This document shows, piece after piece, positions 1-6,491 of a stretch of DNA of 19,112 bases. Both the position numbers and the translations under genes were made by a program. This DNA is from SVTX01 sp964629615. Its GTDB lineage: Bacteria > Bacillota > Clostridia > Oscillospirales > CAG-272. Under the pieces are notes generated by a model. The model was not told where the DNA came from. It did no database searches and saw nothing but the letters and a program-made list of their open reading frames with translations. Position 1 is the stretch's first letter, and each line of letters starts with the position of its first letter. The DNA lies in NCBI GenBank assembly GCA_964629615.1, contig CAZVUD010000030.1, positions 1 to 19,112 on the forward strand, given 5' to 3'.

Positions 1-507
1 GCATGCGACAGTCACCATGTAAACGAAGACACACTGCAGCGCACCTACCTCGCAGCGATACAGGACATGATCGAGGATGCGGACGAAATCATCGATGAGG
101 TAAGAGATAGCGCGAGACTGGTACTCCAACCCGAAAACGCAGCGGCACTGGCAGAGGTCGAGCAGGAGATCATCGACATACAGGAAACTGCACTCGGATT
201 GCATAAGGCAAAGCAGGCGCACACTATCACGGACGGCGAATATGCAGCGCGGATCAGCGAATGCAGCCAGCGCATGAAGGAACTGGAAGCGCAGCAGGCG
301 GAACTGCAAACGGCAGAATCCAGATACGCGGAGGTCAAGGTATGGCTCGACACCTTCGCGGCACACATTAAGAGCGGTGAGATTATGAACGCGGACGATA
401 ACACGATCATAAAGCAACTGGTCGAGCAGATCGTAGTGAACGATGACGGCATCGAGATACAGTTCAAGTGTGGCGCGACAGTCGAAAAAGAATACGCAGC
501 AGCATAA
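1..507 (+). CDS. Large serine recombinase, C-terminal part (5' end outside window)
   Basis: The frame is open from base 1 to a TAA at 505-507, giving the last 168 residues of a protein whose start lies outside the window. The opening residues (ACDSHHVNEDTLQ) resemble the end of the recombinase zinc beta-ribbon domain, where a Cys is followed by a V-x-E-D-x-L-Q stretch. A long, charged helical region rich in Glu, Gln, Ala and Lys follows, like the coiled-coil of large serine integrases. The tail (IIKQLVEQIVVNDDGIEIQF, then K-C-G) matches the usual C-terminal strand of this family. Such proteins cut and rejoin attachment sites to integrate or excise ICEs, prophages and transposons. The catalytic N-terminal resolvase domain is not visible, so activity cannot be judged. 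Ile is mostly ATC here, while the downstream core genes prefer ATA, which fits horizontal transfer. Confidence 0.85.
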   Translation, partial: ACDSHHVNEDTLQRTYLAAIQDMIEDADEIIDEVRDSARLVLQPENAAALAEVEQEIIDIQETALGLHKAKQAHTITDGEYAARISECSQRMKELEAQQAELQTAESRYAEVKVWLDTFAAHIKSGEIMNADDNTIIKQLVEQIVVNDDGIEIQFKCGATVEKEYAAA

Positions 508-513
508 AGCACG

Positions 514-552
514 CCCTCGGCAGTGGGCATAACCACAGCCGAGGGTCTTTTT
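514..552 (+). terminator. Rho-independent terminator after the recombinase
   Basis: A perfect 8-bp stem (CCCTCGGC at 514-521, GCCGAGGG at 538-545) with a 16-nt loop is followed by TCTTTTT. It begins 7 bases after the recombinase stop codon, so it most likely ends that transcript. Confidence 0.85.
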
Positions 553-683
553 GCGTTCAAGGCGTACGAAATCGTGTGCCTTTGCCTCGCGGCACCAAAA
601 GTATGGTGACAAATAGCGAAAAGTAATCACGCACCTTTTTTGCGCTTTTACCTATGCCTACGCACCGTTTGCGCGCTCTTTCG

Positions 684-728
684 CACAAAGGGACCCACAC
701 AGACCAAGTCTGTGTGGGTCCCTTTGTG
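684..728. repeat. Perfect 20-bp inverted repeat with 5-nt loop
   Basis: The left arm 684-703 and right arm 709-728 are exact reverse complements, separated by CCAAG. Beyond the arms the flanks (about 668-683 and 729-750) still show partial complementarity, so an imperfect stem may extend further. No T-tract follows on either side, so this is not an ordinary terminator. It could be a recombination or hairpin-forming site of the adjacent element, or a dispersed repeat. Confidence 0.8.
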
Positions 729-757
729 GCGGAGAGAGAGGGCAAGAGAACTTGATC

Positions 758-801
758 ACATCGCCGTCAGGCGATGTAATGGTTCGAATCCCTGTTTTTC
801 C
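758..801 (+). other. tRNA 3'-half-like fragment (possible relic or attachment remnant)
   Basis: GGTTCGAATCC at 781-791 matches the conserved T-arm core of bacterial tRNAs, followed by CTGTTTTTCCG, which could stand for the end of an acceptor stem. GGAGAGA at 731-737 could pair with TTTTTCC only with two G-U pairs. Just before it is a perfect 8-bp hairpin (758-765 with 770-777) whose 4-nt loop does not fit a 7-nt anticodon loop. The T-stem is poorly paired and there is no encoded CCA. It is therefore not an intact tRNA gene. A decayed tRNA piece or chance similarity are both possible. Confidence 0.3.
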
Positions 802-808
802 GGCTTTT

Positions 809-935
809 TTGAAATTCGGATTTGCAACATAGCAACATGATACACCTCATCATTTCTCCCACTGGAGAAGGCTTATGTGAAGAAGTTTTCTGCTAAGTAT
901 TCTTGAAATTCGGATTTACGACACGCCAACATGAT
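809..935. repeat. Degenerate direct repeat, 33-bp copies 94 bp apart
   Basis: Positions 809-841 and 903-935 both begin TTGAAATTCGGATTT and end CAACATGAT, and agree at 28 of 33 positions. Sequence following each copy (873-896 and about 955-978) is also similar, ending in AGTTTT-T-TGC-AAG. This suggests an old tandem duplication of a unit of about 94 bp. Confidence 0.6.
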
Positions 936-973
936 TTACAAAAATCAATCCATAACATGCGGGAAAGTTTTTT

Positions 974-1033
974 GCCAAGCTTTTTTCAAAAAAGCGGGTT
1001 GTTGCCGAGCTTTCTTCAAAAAAGCGGAAAATG
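974..1033. repeat. Two 30-bp tandem units with GCTTTTTTCAAAAAAGC palindrome
   Basis: Two adjacent 30-bp units (974-1003 and 1004-1033) share the frame GCC-AGCTTT-TTCAAAAAAGCGG. The first contains a perfect 8-bp inverted repeat around a single C (979-995); the second has one mismatch. They lie just past the stop of the minus-strand ATPase gene and might weakly terminate it, but no separate T-run follows on that strand. Confidence 0.6.
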
Positions 1034-1050
1034 CGGGGGAAGGGCACATA

Positions 1051-3042
1051 TCAAGTCTTTTTTACAAACAGGCAACGCATTGCGTTTAAGACTGCAAGCA
1101 CCATGACACCGACGTCGGCAAATATTGCAAGATACATGTTGGCAAAGCCCAAAGCACCGAGGATAAGGCACAACAGCTTTACTGAGAGCGCGAATATTAT
1201 ATTTTCGCGCACCACTCTCATGCATTTTTTTGATATTCTTATCGCCTTTGCGACCTTTACGGGGTCGTCGTCCATAAGCACGATATCGGCAGATTCTATG
1301 GCGGCATCCGACCCGAGCGCCCCCATGGCTATTCCGACATCCGCGCGCGAAAGCACGGGCGCGTCGTTTATTCCGTCGCCTATAAATATCAGCGAGGAAC
1401 GGCGCGGCTTGCCCTCTATCAGCTCTTCAAGTATGTCCACCTTGCCGTCAGGCAGCAGGGCTCCGCGGTATTCGTCTATGCCTATATTTTCAGCTACACG
1501 GGATACCACATCGCACGAGTCTCCGGAGAGCATAACCGTGCGCTTCACTCCACATTCGCGGAGCTTTTTTATGCACTCTGCAGACGAGGGCTTTATCTGA
1601 TCTGATATTATGATGCATCCTGCATAGTTGCCGTTTGTCGCTACATGCACTTGAGTTCCGACTCCCGATATATCATGCGTTATGCCAAGCATATCCATAA
1701 GCTCGGCATTTCCAACGGTAACCGAAATACCGTCTACATTCGCCATAACGCCTTTTCCGCTTATCTCACGCAGGTCAGACACGCGCGACAGATCGATATC
1801 CTTGCCGTAAGCGTCGCGAATGCTTTTGCTTATCGGGTGGATGGAGGAGCTTTCGGCAAGAGCGGCGTATTCAAGTATCTCATCTTTTTTTGCATTCTTG
1901 CATATAATGTCGTCCACCTTGAAATTGCCTTTTGTGAGCGTGCCTGTTTTGTCAAATACCGCACAGCTCGTGCTTGACAAGGCTTCTATATAGTTTGAGC
2001 CCTTTATGAGTATGCCCTCGCGGCTTGCTCCACCGATTCCTGCAAAAAAACTCAGCGGAACGCTTATTACAAGGGCGCACGGACAGCTTATGACCAGAAA
2101 GGTAAGCGCGCGATATATCCAAGAGCCAAAGCTTGCATTTCCCCCGATCGCGAGGCTTATGACGGGCGGCAGCAATGCAAGTGCAAGCGCGCTGAAACAG
2201 ACGGCGGGCGTGTATATTTTGGCAAATTTGGAAATGAAGTTTTCAGAGCGCGATTTTTTTGAGCTTGCGTTTTCAACAAGGTCAAGGATCTTTGAAACAG
2301 TGGACTCTCCAAAGCTTTGAGTCGTGCGTATCTTCAGCACGCCCGACATACATATGCATCCGCTGATAACGCTGTCTCCGACCTCAACGCTCCTCGGCAT
2401 GCTCTCGCCTGTCAGGGCACTTGTGTTAAGAGTTGAGCTTCCGCTTACAACAACGCCGTCAATGGCTATCTTTTCACCGGGTCTTACCGTAATTATGCTT
2501 CCGATCTCAACCTTGTCGGGAGATACTGATATAAGCTCGCCGTTTGATTCGATATTTGCGTGATCCGGGCGTATGTCCATAAGCTCACCGATGCTTTTGC
2601 GGCTCTTTCCGACAGCATAGCTCTGAAACCATTCGCCTATCTGATAGAACAGCATTACTGCAATGGCTTCAAGATAATCGCCGTTTTCGTATATGGCTAT
2701 CGCCATAGCACCGAGAGTGGCAAGAGCCATTAAAAAATTTTCGTCAAATACCCTGCGGTTCTTGATGCCGAGCGCGGCTTTCTTTAAAATATCGTAGCCT
2801 ATTATCAGATAATCTGCAAAATATAGGCACAGGCGTATTATCCTGCCGCACGGCAAGGAGCCGAATATCACCCTTGGCAGTAACTGCAATATAAGAAGAT
2901 AGGCGGCGGATATAAGTATTCGTATCATCATCCGGTATTGCTTTTTGCTCACACTTATCTTTTTTCTTGATTTCAGTATCAGCATAACGGCAAAAACAGC
3001 TGTTATTACCGCTAAGATAGAATTGGTTATTATGTTCTGCAT
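1051..3042 (-). CDS. cadA: P1B-type heavy-metal efflux ATPase (Zn/Cd/Pb class), lacking N-terminal HMA domain
   Basis: This 663-residue membrane pump exports a soft divalent metal using ATP. Visible family motifs are TGES at 211-214 (actuator domain), the metal-site CPC at 320-322, the phosphorylated Asp in DKTGT (D364), the HP signature at 402-403, and GDGINDAP at 555-562. The last membrane helix carries F-A-D-V-G (D643), which aligns with the DxG of the ZntA/CadA group. That points to Zn2+, Cd2+ or Pb2+ rather than Cu+. No CxxC HMA domain precedes the membrane part. Instead, residues about 4-22 form an extra hydrophobic segment followed by a basic stretch. The start has a clear AAAGGAAC ribosome binding site. 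The gene lies 45 bases downstream of a separate HMA protein, which probably supplies the missing domain. The metal is inferred, not shown. Confidence 0.93.
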   Translation of the reverse strand: MQNIITNSILAVITAVFAVMLILKSRKKISVSKKQYRMMIRILISAAYLLILQLLPRVIFGSLPCGRIIRLCLYFADYLIIGYDILKKAALGIKNRRVFDENFLMALATLGAMAIAIYENGDYLEAIAVMLFYQIGEWFQSYAVGKSRKSIGELMDIRPDHANIESNGELISVSPDKVEIGSIITVRPGEKIAIDGVVVSGSSTLNTSALTGESMPRSVEVGDSVISGCICMSGVLKIRTTQSFGESTVSKILDLVENASSKKSRSENFISKFAKIYTPAVCFSALALALLPPVISLAIGGNASFGSWIYRALTFLVISCPCALVISVPLSFFAGIGGASREGILIKGSNYIEALSSTSCAVFDKTGTLTKGNFKVDDIICKNAKKDEILEYAALAESSSIHPISKSIRDAYGKDIDLSRVSDLREISGKGVMANVDGISVTVGNAELMDMLGITHDISGVGTQVHVATNGNYAGCIIISDQIKPSSAECIKKLRECGVKRTVMLSGDSCDVVSRVAENIGIDEYRGALLPDGKVDILEELIEGKPRRSSLIFIGDGINDAPVLSRADVGIAMGALGSDAAIESADIVLMDDDPVKVAKAIRISKKCMRVVRENIIFALSVKLLCLILGALGFANMYLAIFADVGVMVLAVLNAMRCLFVKKT

Positions 3043-3087
3043 TCTGTAGTTCCTTTACTCATTTGCCGTGCAGCGTATGATAATTAT

Positions 3088-3306
3088 TTAAAAATCCATT
3101 TCGAAATCAGGCTCGATCTTGCGGCAGACCTTGCATATGTTTTTCAGTACCTCGGGAATGTCTGCCTGATCCTTGAATTCGACCGTCATTTTTTGTGTCA
3201 TGAAGTTTATACTGACATCCGATACCCCCTCAACCTTTTTTGCGGCGTCCTCACAGAGATTTGCGCAGTTTGCACAATCAACTTCAATGCTGTATGTCTT
3301 TTTCAT
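3088..3306 (-). CDS. Stand-alone HMA-domain protein (metal-binding partner of the ATPase)
   Basis: A 72-residue protein consisting of a single heavy-metal-associated fold. Its C-A-N-C motif at 11-14 is the CadA-type GMxCxxC equivalent, with a further Cys at 18 and a second C-x-x-C at 58-61 near the end. It lacks a signal peptide and should be cytoplasmic. I chose the ATG at 3306 because AAAGGAT sits at the right distance. An in-frame ATG at 3339 would add 11 residues but lies only a few bases after the expected transcription start and has no ribosome binding site. In most CadA proteins this domain is fused to the N-terminus of the pump; here it is a separate cistron just upstream. It probably delivers metal to, or regulates, the ATPase (inference). 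Confidence 0.85.
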   Translation of the reverse strand: MKKTYSIEVDCANCANLCEDAAKKVEGVSDVSINFMTQKMTVEFKDQADIPEVLKNICKVCRKIEPDFEMDF

Positions 3307-3320
3307 AATGTTATCCTTTC

Positions 3321-3338
3321 TGAACCATTCAATGTTCA
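3321..3338. promoter_or_regulatory. Candidate ArsR/SmtB-type operator
   Basis: TGAAC at 3321-3325 and GTTCA at 3334-3338 form an inverted repeat separated by 8 bases. It lies between the predicted transcription start and the ribosome binding site of the HMA gene. SmtB/CzrA-type operators contain TGAA...TTCA halves, usually with shorter spacing (about 6 bases, against 10 here between the TGAA and TTCA cores), so this is only a candidate. Confidence 0.4.
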
Positions 3339-3353
3339 TTTAATTGTACCACA

Positions 3354-3382
3354 AGTATACTACACGGTCGAAGTATTGTCAA
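3354..3382 (-). promoter_or_regulatory. Sigma-A promoter for the HMA-ATPase operon
   Basis: Reading the minus strand, a consensus TTGACA (3382-3377) and TATACT (3359-3354) are separated by 17 bases. Transcription should begin near 3347, about 40 bases before the HMA start codon. Confidence 0.85.
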
Positions 3383-3402
3383 CCTGTTTTGAAAATATGC
3401 GA

Positions 3403-3431
3403 CCGTTTCGGAAATTTTAATTTCCGAACGG
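3403..3431. promoter_or_regulatory. Central palindrome between divergent promoters
   Basis: CGGAAATT (3409-3416) and AATTTCCG (3419-3426) are perfect arms around TT. The outer parts CCGTT and AACGG also pair if one T is bulged. The centre is about 35 bases upstream of both -35 boxes. Such a position would suit a regulator of both promoters, most simply the adjacent ArsR-AraC protein (inference). Confidence 0.5.
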
Positions 3432-3454
3432 AGCATTTTTTTTGCGCAAATGTG

Positions 3455-3483
3455 TTGATTTATGCGCCCGTGTGTGATAAAAT
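3455..3483 (+). promoter_or_regulatory. Sigma-A promoter for the ArsR-AraC regulator gene
   Basis: TTGATT (3455-3460) and TAAAAT (3478-3483) are spaced by 17 bases, giving a leader of about 100 bases before the ATG at 3593. A GCGCAAAT...ATTTATGCGC imperfect inverted repeat (about 3444-3468) overlaps the -35 region and could be a further protein-binding site. Confidence 0.65.
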
Positions 3484-3592
3484 ATAGATGTACTTCAGCC
3501 GAAAAGCACAGTGCATATTTATTGAGGATATATGCTTTGCTCTTGTCGGCAATTTCTTATGATCATGCCGCAGGCGGCAGAACGGAGATATT

Positions 3593-4315
3593 ATGGCAGA
3601 TATAAAGCTGCCGCACAATCATGGGAAGATATCCCCTGATCTTGTGCGTGAAATGTCAGATGAAAAGACCTTTTTGACTGTTGCAGATGTGTTCAAGCTG
3701 ATGAGCGATGAAAAAAGGGTGCAGATATTTTGGCTGTTGTGCCATTGCGAGGAATGTGTTGTAAATATCTCGGCTCTTTTGTGCACGAGCAGTCCTGCTG
3801 TTTCGCATCACTTGAAGCTGCTAAAGGACGCAGGTCTGGTTATTAGCCGCAAGGAGGGCAGGGAGGTGTATTACACTGCCGCAAAGACCCCGAATTCCTT
3901 GGCTCTGCACAACGCGATAGAAAACATAATAGATGTTTCCTGCCCGTCGAGCGAGGCTTTTTCAAAGGACGAATGCTATGATTCCCAGATACAGATCGTG
4001 GCAAATGCACATGATTTTCTTATCGAGCATATAAAAGAAAGATACACGGTCGACGATCTCTCGGAGATGTTCCATATAAACAAGACTACCCTTAAGAGCG
4101 TCTTTAAGCGCGTGTATGGCAAGCCGTGTGCGGCATATATGAAGGAATACCGCATAAAGCGTGCCTGCGAGGCGCTTGCTTGTACCGACCATCCCATATC
4201 CAAGATATCCGCAGATGTCGGATATGAGAATCCAAGCAAATTCACACGGGCATTTTTTGATGTCATGGGGTGCTTGCCAAAGGATTACAGACGGGACAGA
4301 AAAAATAAAGAATAG
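3593..4315 (+). CDS. ArsR/SmtB-AraC fusion transcriptional regulator
   Basis: This 240-residue protein joins two different DNA-binding modules. Residues about 28-98 form an ArsR-type winged helix: V-F-K-L-M-S-D-E-K-R-V-Q-I, then recognition helix S-P-A-V-S-H-H-L-K-L-L, then wing G-R-E-V-Y-Y. Residues about 135-234 are a complete AraC/XylS domain with both helix-turn-helix motifs, the second being ISKISADVGYENPSKFTRAF and ending in P-K-D-Y-R. Cysteines at 50, 52, 55 and 64 surround the position where ArsR/CadC carry the metal-binding ELCVC motif; here it reads EECVV, so one classical ligand is replaced. His residues at 8 and 10 could contribute. GGAGAT precedes the start. Divergent orientation from the metal pump suggests it senses that metal and controls the operon (inference). 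Confidence 0.88.
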   Translation: MADIKLPHNHGKISPDLVREMSDEKTFLTVADVFKLMSDEKRVQIFWLLCHCEECVVNISALLCTSSPAVSHHLKLLKDAGLVISRKEGREVYYTAAKTPNSLALHNAIENIIDVSCPSSEAFSKDECYDSQIQIVANAHDFLIEHIKERYTVDDLSEMFHINKTTLKSVFKRVYGKPCAAYMKEYRIKRACEALACTDHPISKISADVGYENPSKFTRAFFDVMGCLPKDYRRDRKNKE

Positions 4316-4321
4316 AAAAAA

Positions 4322-4347
4322 ACGCCAAGAGCCGCGGCTCTTGGCGT
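4322..4347. terminator. Bidirectional terminator shared by the regulator gene and ftsH
   Basis: A perfect 26-bp palindrome (13-bp arms, ACGCCAAGAGCCG and complement) is flanked by ATTTTAGTTT on the plus side and a run of six A's on the left, which reads as a T-tract on the minus strand. It lies between the convergent ends of the ArsR-AraC gene and ftsH. Confidence 0.9.
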
Positions 4348-4363
4348 ATTTTAGTTTACTTTA

Positions 4364-6388
4364 TCAGCCCTCGCTGTTTTCGTTGCCGTTTGAAGCGTCA
4401 GATGTGTCCGCATTGCTCTGCGGTTCGTTATCTGCTGCCTGCTGCTCGGAGCTCTGATTTTGCTCCTGCTCGCGGCGTATCTCTTCCTGCCTTGCGGCAT
4501 TTGCGATAAGGCTCTGCTGCTTTTTGCTTTCAGCGATCTCTTCGATCTCGGCTATGGTCACATCATCACGCTCCATTACTGCTCTGAACTGATCTGCGTC
4601 CATGATCTCGTTTTTAAAGAGGAATTCCGCTATAAAGTGAAGCTTTCCGATATGCTCGGTAAGGACATCCTTTGCCTTGCTGTAAGCCTTCTGGATTATC
4701 TGGTGTATCTCATGGTCTATCTGTGAAGCGACCTCTTCGCTGTAATCCTGTGAGGACGAGAAATCACGTCCGAGGAATACCTCACCCTGATCTGTGCCGA
4801 AGCAACGCGGTCCGAGACGCTCGGACATACCGAGCCTTGTTACCATCTTCTTTGCGATGTCTGTAGCGCGCTTGATGTCGTTGGATGCTCCGCCCGAAAC
4901 GTCACCGTTGATGATCTCCTCTGCGGCTCTGCCTGCAAGGAGCATGGCGATGTTTCTTTCAAGCTCGCTCTTGTATTCGCTGTATTTGTCCTCGCTCGGG
5001 GGATTGAGCGTGTAGCCCAATGCTCCGCCTGAGGGAATTATGGATATCTGCTGAACGGGGTCGAGATCAAGATAATATGCAAGCATAGCATGACCTGCCT
5101 CGTGATATGCTGTGTTCTTTCTTTCCTCGGGCTTCATTACTCTGGATTTCTTCTTGGGACCTGCAATTACCTTGATAAATGCTTCTTCAATGTCATCCAT
5201 ACCGATAAGGCTCTTGTTCTTTCTTGTAGCCAAGAGTGCTGCCTCATTGAGAAGGTTGGCAAGGTCTGCGCCTGTAAAGCCGACAGTCATTCTTGCGATC
5301 TCCTTGAAATCCACGCTCGGCTCCATGGGCTTGTTGCGTGAGTGAACGTGAAGTATCGCGATTCTTCCGTTTATATCGGGGCGGTTTACCGTGATCTGAC
5401 GGTCAAAGCGTCCGGGGCGGAGAAGCGCGGGATCGAGAATGTCAGGGCGGTTGGTAGCGGCTATTACTATAATGCCGTCATGTGAGCCGAAGCCGTCCAT
5501 TTCAACCAGGAGCTGATTCAATGTCTGCTCTCTTTCGTCGTGACCGCCGCCAAGACCTGCACCTCTGTGACGTCCGACAGCGTCTATCTCGTCTATGAAT
5601 ATTATCGCGGCAGGGGACTTGCGTGCGGTGTCGAAAAGGTCGCGCACACGGGATGCACCAACGCCGACATACATTTCAACAAAGTCAGATCCCGAGATGG
5701 AGAAGAAGGGAACGCCCGCCTCTCCTGCAACTGCCTTTGCAAGCAATGTTTTACCGGTACCGGGAGGGCCCATAAGAAGGACACCGTGTGGTATCTTTGC
5801 GCCGAGCTTTGTGAATTTACCGGGATCCTTGAGGTAATCCACCACCTCAACGAGCTCTTCCTTTTCTTCATCAGCACCTGCTACATCTGCAAATGTGATC
5901 CTGTTCTTGTCGCTTATGCTTGCGGTCTTAGCCTTGGCTTTTCCAAAGCTGTTGATCTTGCCTGCACCGCCTCCGCTCATCTGCTTTGCGGTAATGATAT
6001 ACATAACTATGATGAATACCACAAGAAGGATGAATGGCAGATACGAGATCCATGCAGAGGTCTTCTTCATCGGGATGTATTCTACCTCGGAGAGGGTTCC
6101 GTTCTTGACCTGCTCTGTAATGGTAGCCTGCAATTCATCGTCGCTAAGGAAGATATTAATGCTTGCAAGCTCATATCTTACGCTCTCGCCGTTCTTGAGC
6201 TCAAGCTTCAGTATATTATCGTTTGTGTTTATGCTGTATTTTTCTACCTGACCGTCGTAAAAATACAGTAATATGTCGTCATATGTCGTTTCCTTTGTGC
6301 TTTTTGGCTCTGAGAAAAGATATGCGCAAAGCAATATCACAGCTGCCGCCAACAGCACGTAAAACAACACGTTTTTAAATTTTTTCAT
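4364..6388 (-). CDS. ftsH: ATP-dependent zinc metalloprotease FtsH
   Basis: FtsH is a membrane-anchored hexameric AAA+ protease that degrades misfolded membrane proteins and some regulators. The 674-residue product has an N-terminal membrane helix (about 7-24), an extracytoplasmic domain, and a second helix (about 114-133). The AAA+ module shows Walker A GPPGTGKT at 207-214, Walker B IIFIDEID at 262-269, and arginine fingers in the RPGRFDR region (324-330). The peptidase has HEAGH at 429-433, with a third zinc ligand likely at D504 in A-S-N-D. The tail after about 625 is rich in Gln, Glu, Asn and Ser and probably disordered. I chose the ATG at 6388 because GGAGG lies 5 bases upstream. The in-frame ATG at 6400 overlaps this site, so it is less likely. 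Last gene of the minus-strand run. Confidence 0.97.
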   Translation of the reverse strand: MKKFKNVLFYVLLAAAVILLCAYLFSEPKSTKETTYDDILLYFYDGQVEKYSINTNDNILKLELKNGESVRYELASINIFLSDDELQATITEQVKNGTLSEVEYIPMKKTSAWISYLPFILLVVFIIVMYIITAKQMSGGGAGKINSFGKAKAKTASISDKNRITFADVAGADEEKEELVEVVDYLKDPGKFTKLGAKIPHGVLLMGPPGTGKTLLAKAVAGEAGVPFFSISGSDFVEMYVGVGASRVRDLFDTARKSPAAIIFIDEIDAVGRHRGAGLGGGHDEREQTLNQLLVEMDGFGSHDGIIVIAATNRPDILDPALLRPGRFDRQITVNRPDINGRIAILHVHSRNKPMEPSVDFKEIARMTVGFTGADLANLLNEAALLATRKNKSLIGMDDIEEAFIKVIAGPKKKSRVMKPEERKNTAYHEAGHAMLAYYLDLDPVQQISIIPSGGALGYTLNPPSEDKYSEYKSELERNIAMLLAGRAAEEIINGDVSGGASNDIKRATDIAKKMVTRLGMSERLGPRCFGTDQGEVFLGRDFSSSQDYSEEVASQIDHEIHQIIQKAYSKAKDVLTEHIGKLHFIAEFLFKNEIMDADQFRAVMERDDVTIAEIEEIAESKKQQSLIANAARQEEIRREQEQNQSSEQQAADNEPQSNADTSDASNGNENSEG

Positions 6389-6404
6389 CTGCACCTCCAT
6401 ATAT

Positions 6405-6422
6405 CCGCAACACCTTTTGCGG
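6405..6422 (-). other. Small leader hairpin before ftsH
   Basis: A perfect 6-bp inverted repeat (CCGCAA / TTGCGG) with a 6-nt loop lies directly upstream of the ftsH ribosome binding site, in the 100-base gap after hpt. No convincing sigma-A promoter is visible in this AT-rich gap, so ftsH may depend on upstream transcription. The role of the hairpin is unknown. Confidence 0.3.
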
Positions 6423-6491
6423 TTCGTATGTCTTTATTCCGTCATGCAACATATCATAACAGAACAATATTAAATCTATATTAAAATTTTT

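Larger units (their letters stand above)
508..1050. other. Gene-free junction region with repeats
   Basis: I find no credible gene in these 540 bases. Short open frames here coincide with inverted repeats and lack ribosome binding sites. The region holds the recombinase terminator, a perfect inverted repeat (684-728), an 8-bp hairpin (758-777), a tRNA T-arm-like string (781-793), two degenerate copies of a block of about 94 bp (starting at 809 and 903), and two 30-bp units (974-1033). This mix is what one expects at the edge of an integrated element. I infer that the left element boundary lies here, but I cannot place the att core. Confidence 0.6.

Noticed and set aside
557..840. Two short open frames (557-745 minus, 640-840 plus) with similar peptides
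   Set aside because: Their similarity (G-P-T-Q-T-x-S-V-W-V-P-L) is produced by both strands of the 684-728 inverted repeat; no ribosome binding sites.
809..1033. Possible CRISPR array
   Set aside because: Only two degenerate copies at each of two different periods, with no uniform repeat-spacer structure and no cas genes nearby.
3307..3339. 11-residue N-terminal extension of the HMA protein
   Set aside because: The upstream ATG has no ribosome binding site and lies within a few bases of the expected transcription start; AAAGGAT fits the ATG at 3306.
5540..6271. 243-codon open frame on the plus strand opposite ftsH
   Set aside because: It lies wholly antisense to a conserved gene, is rich in Cys and low-complexity strings, and has no ribosome binding site.
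6423..6491. Possible promoter for ftsH in the AT-rich gap after hpt
   Set aside because: A TATGAT-like -10 can be seen, but no acceptable -35 lies 16-18 bases upstream of it.
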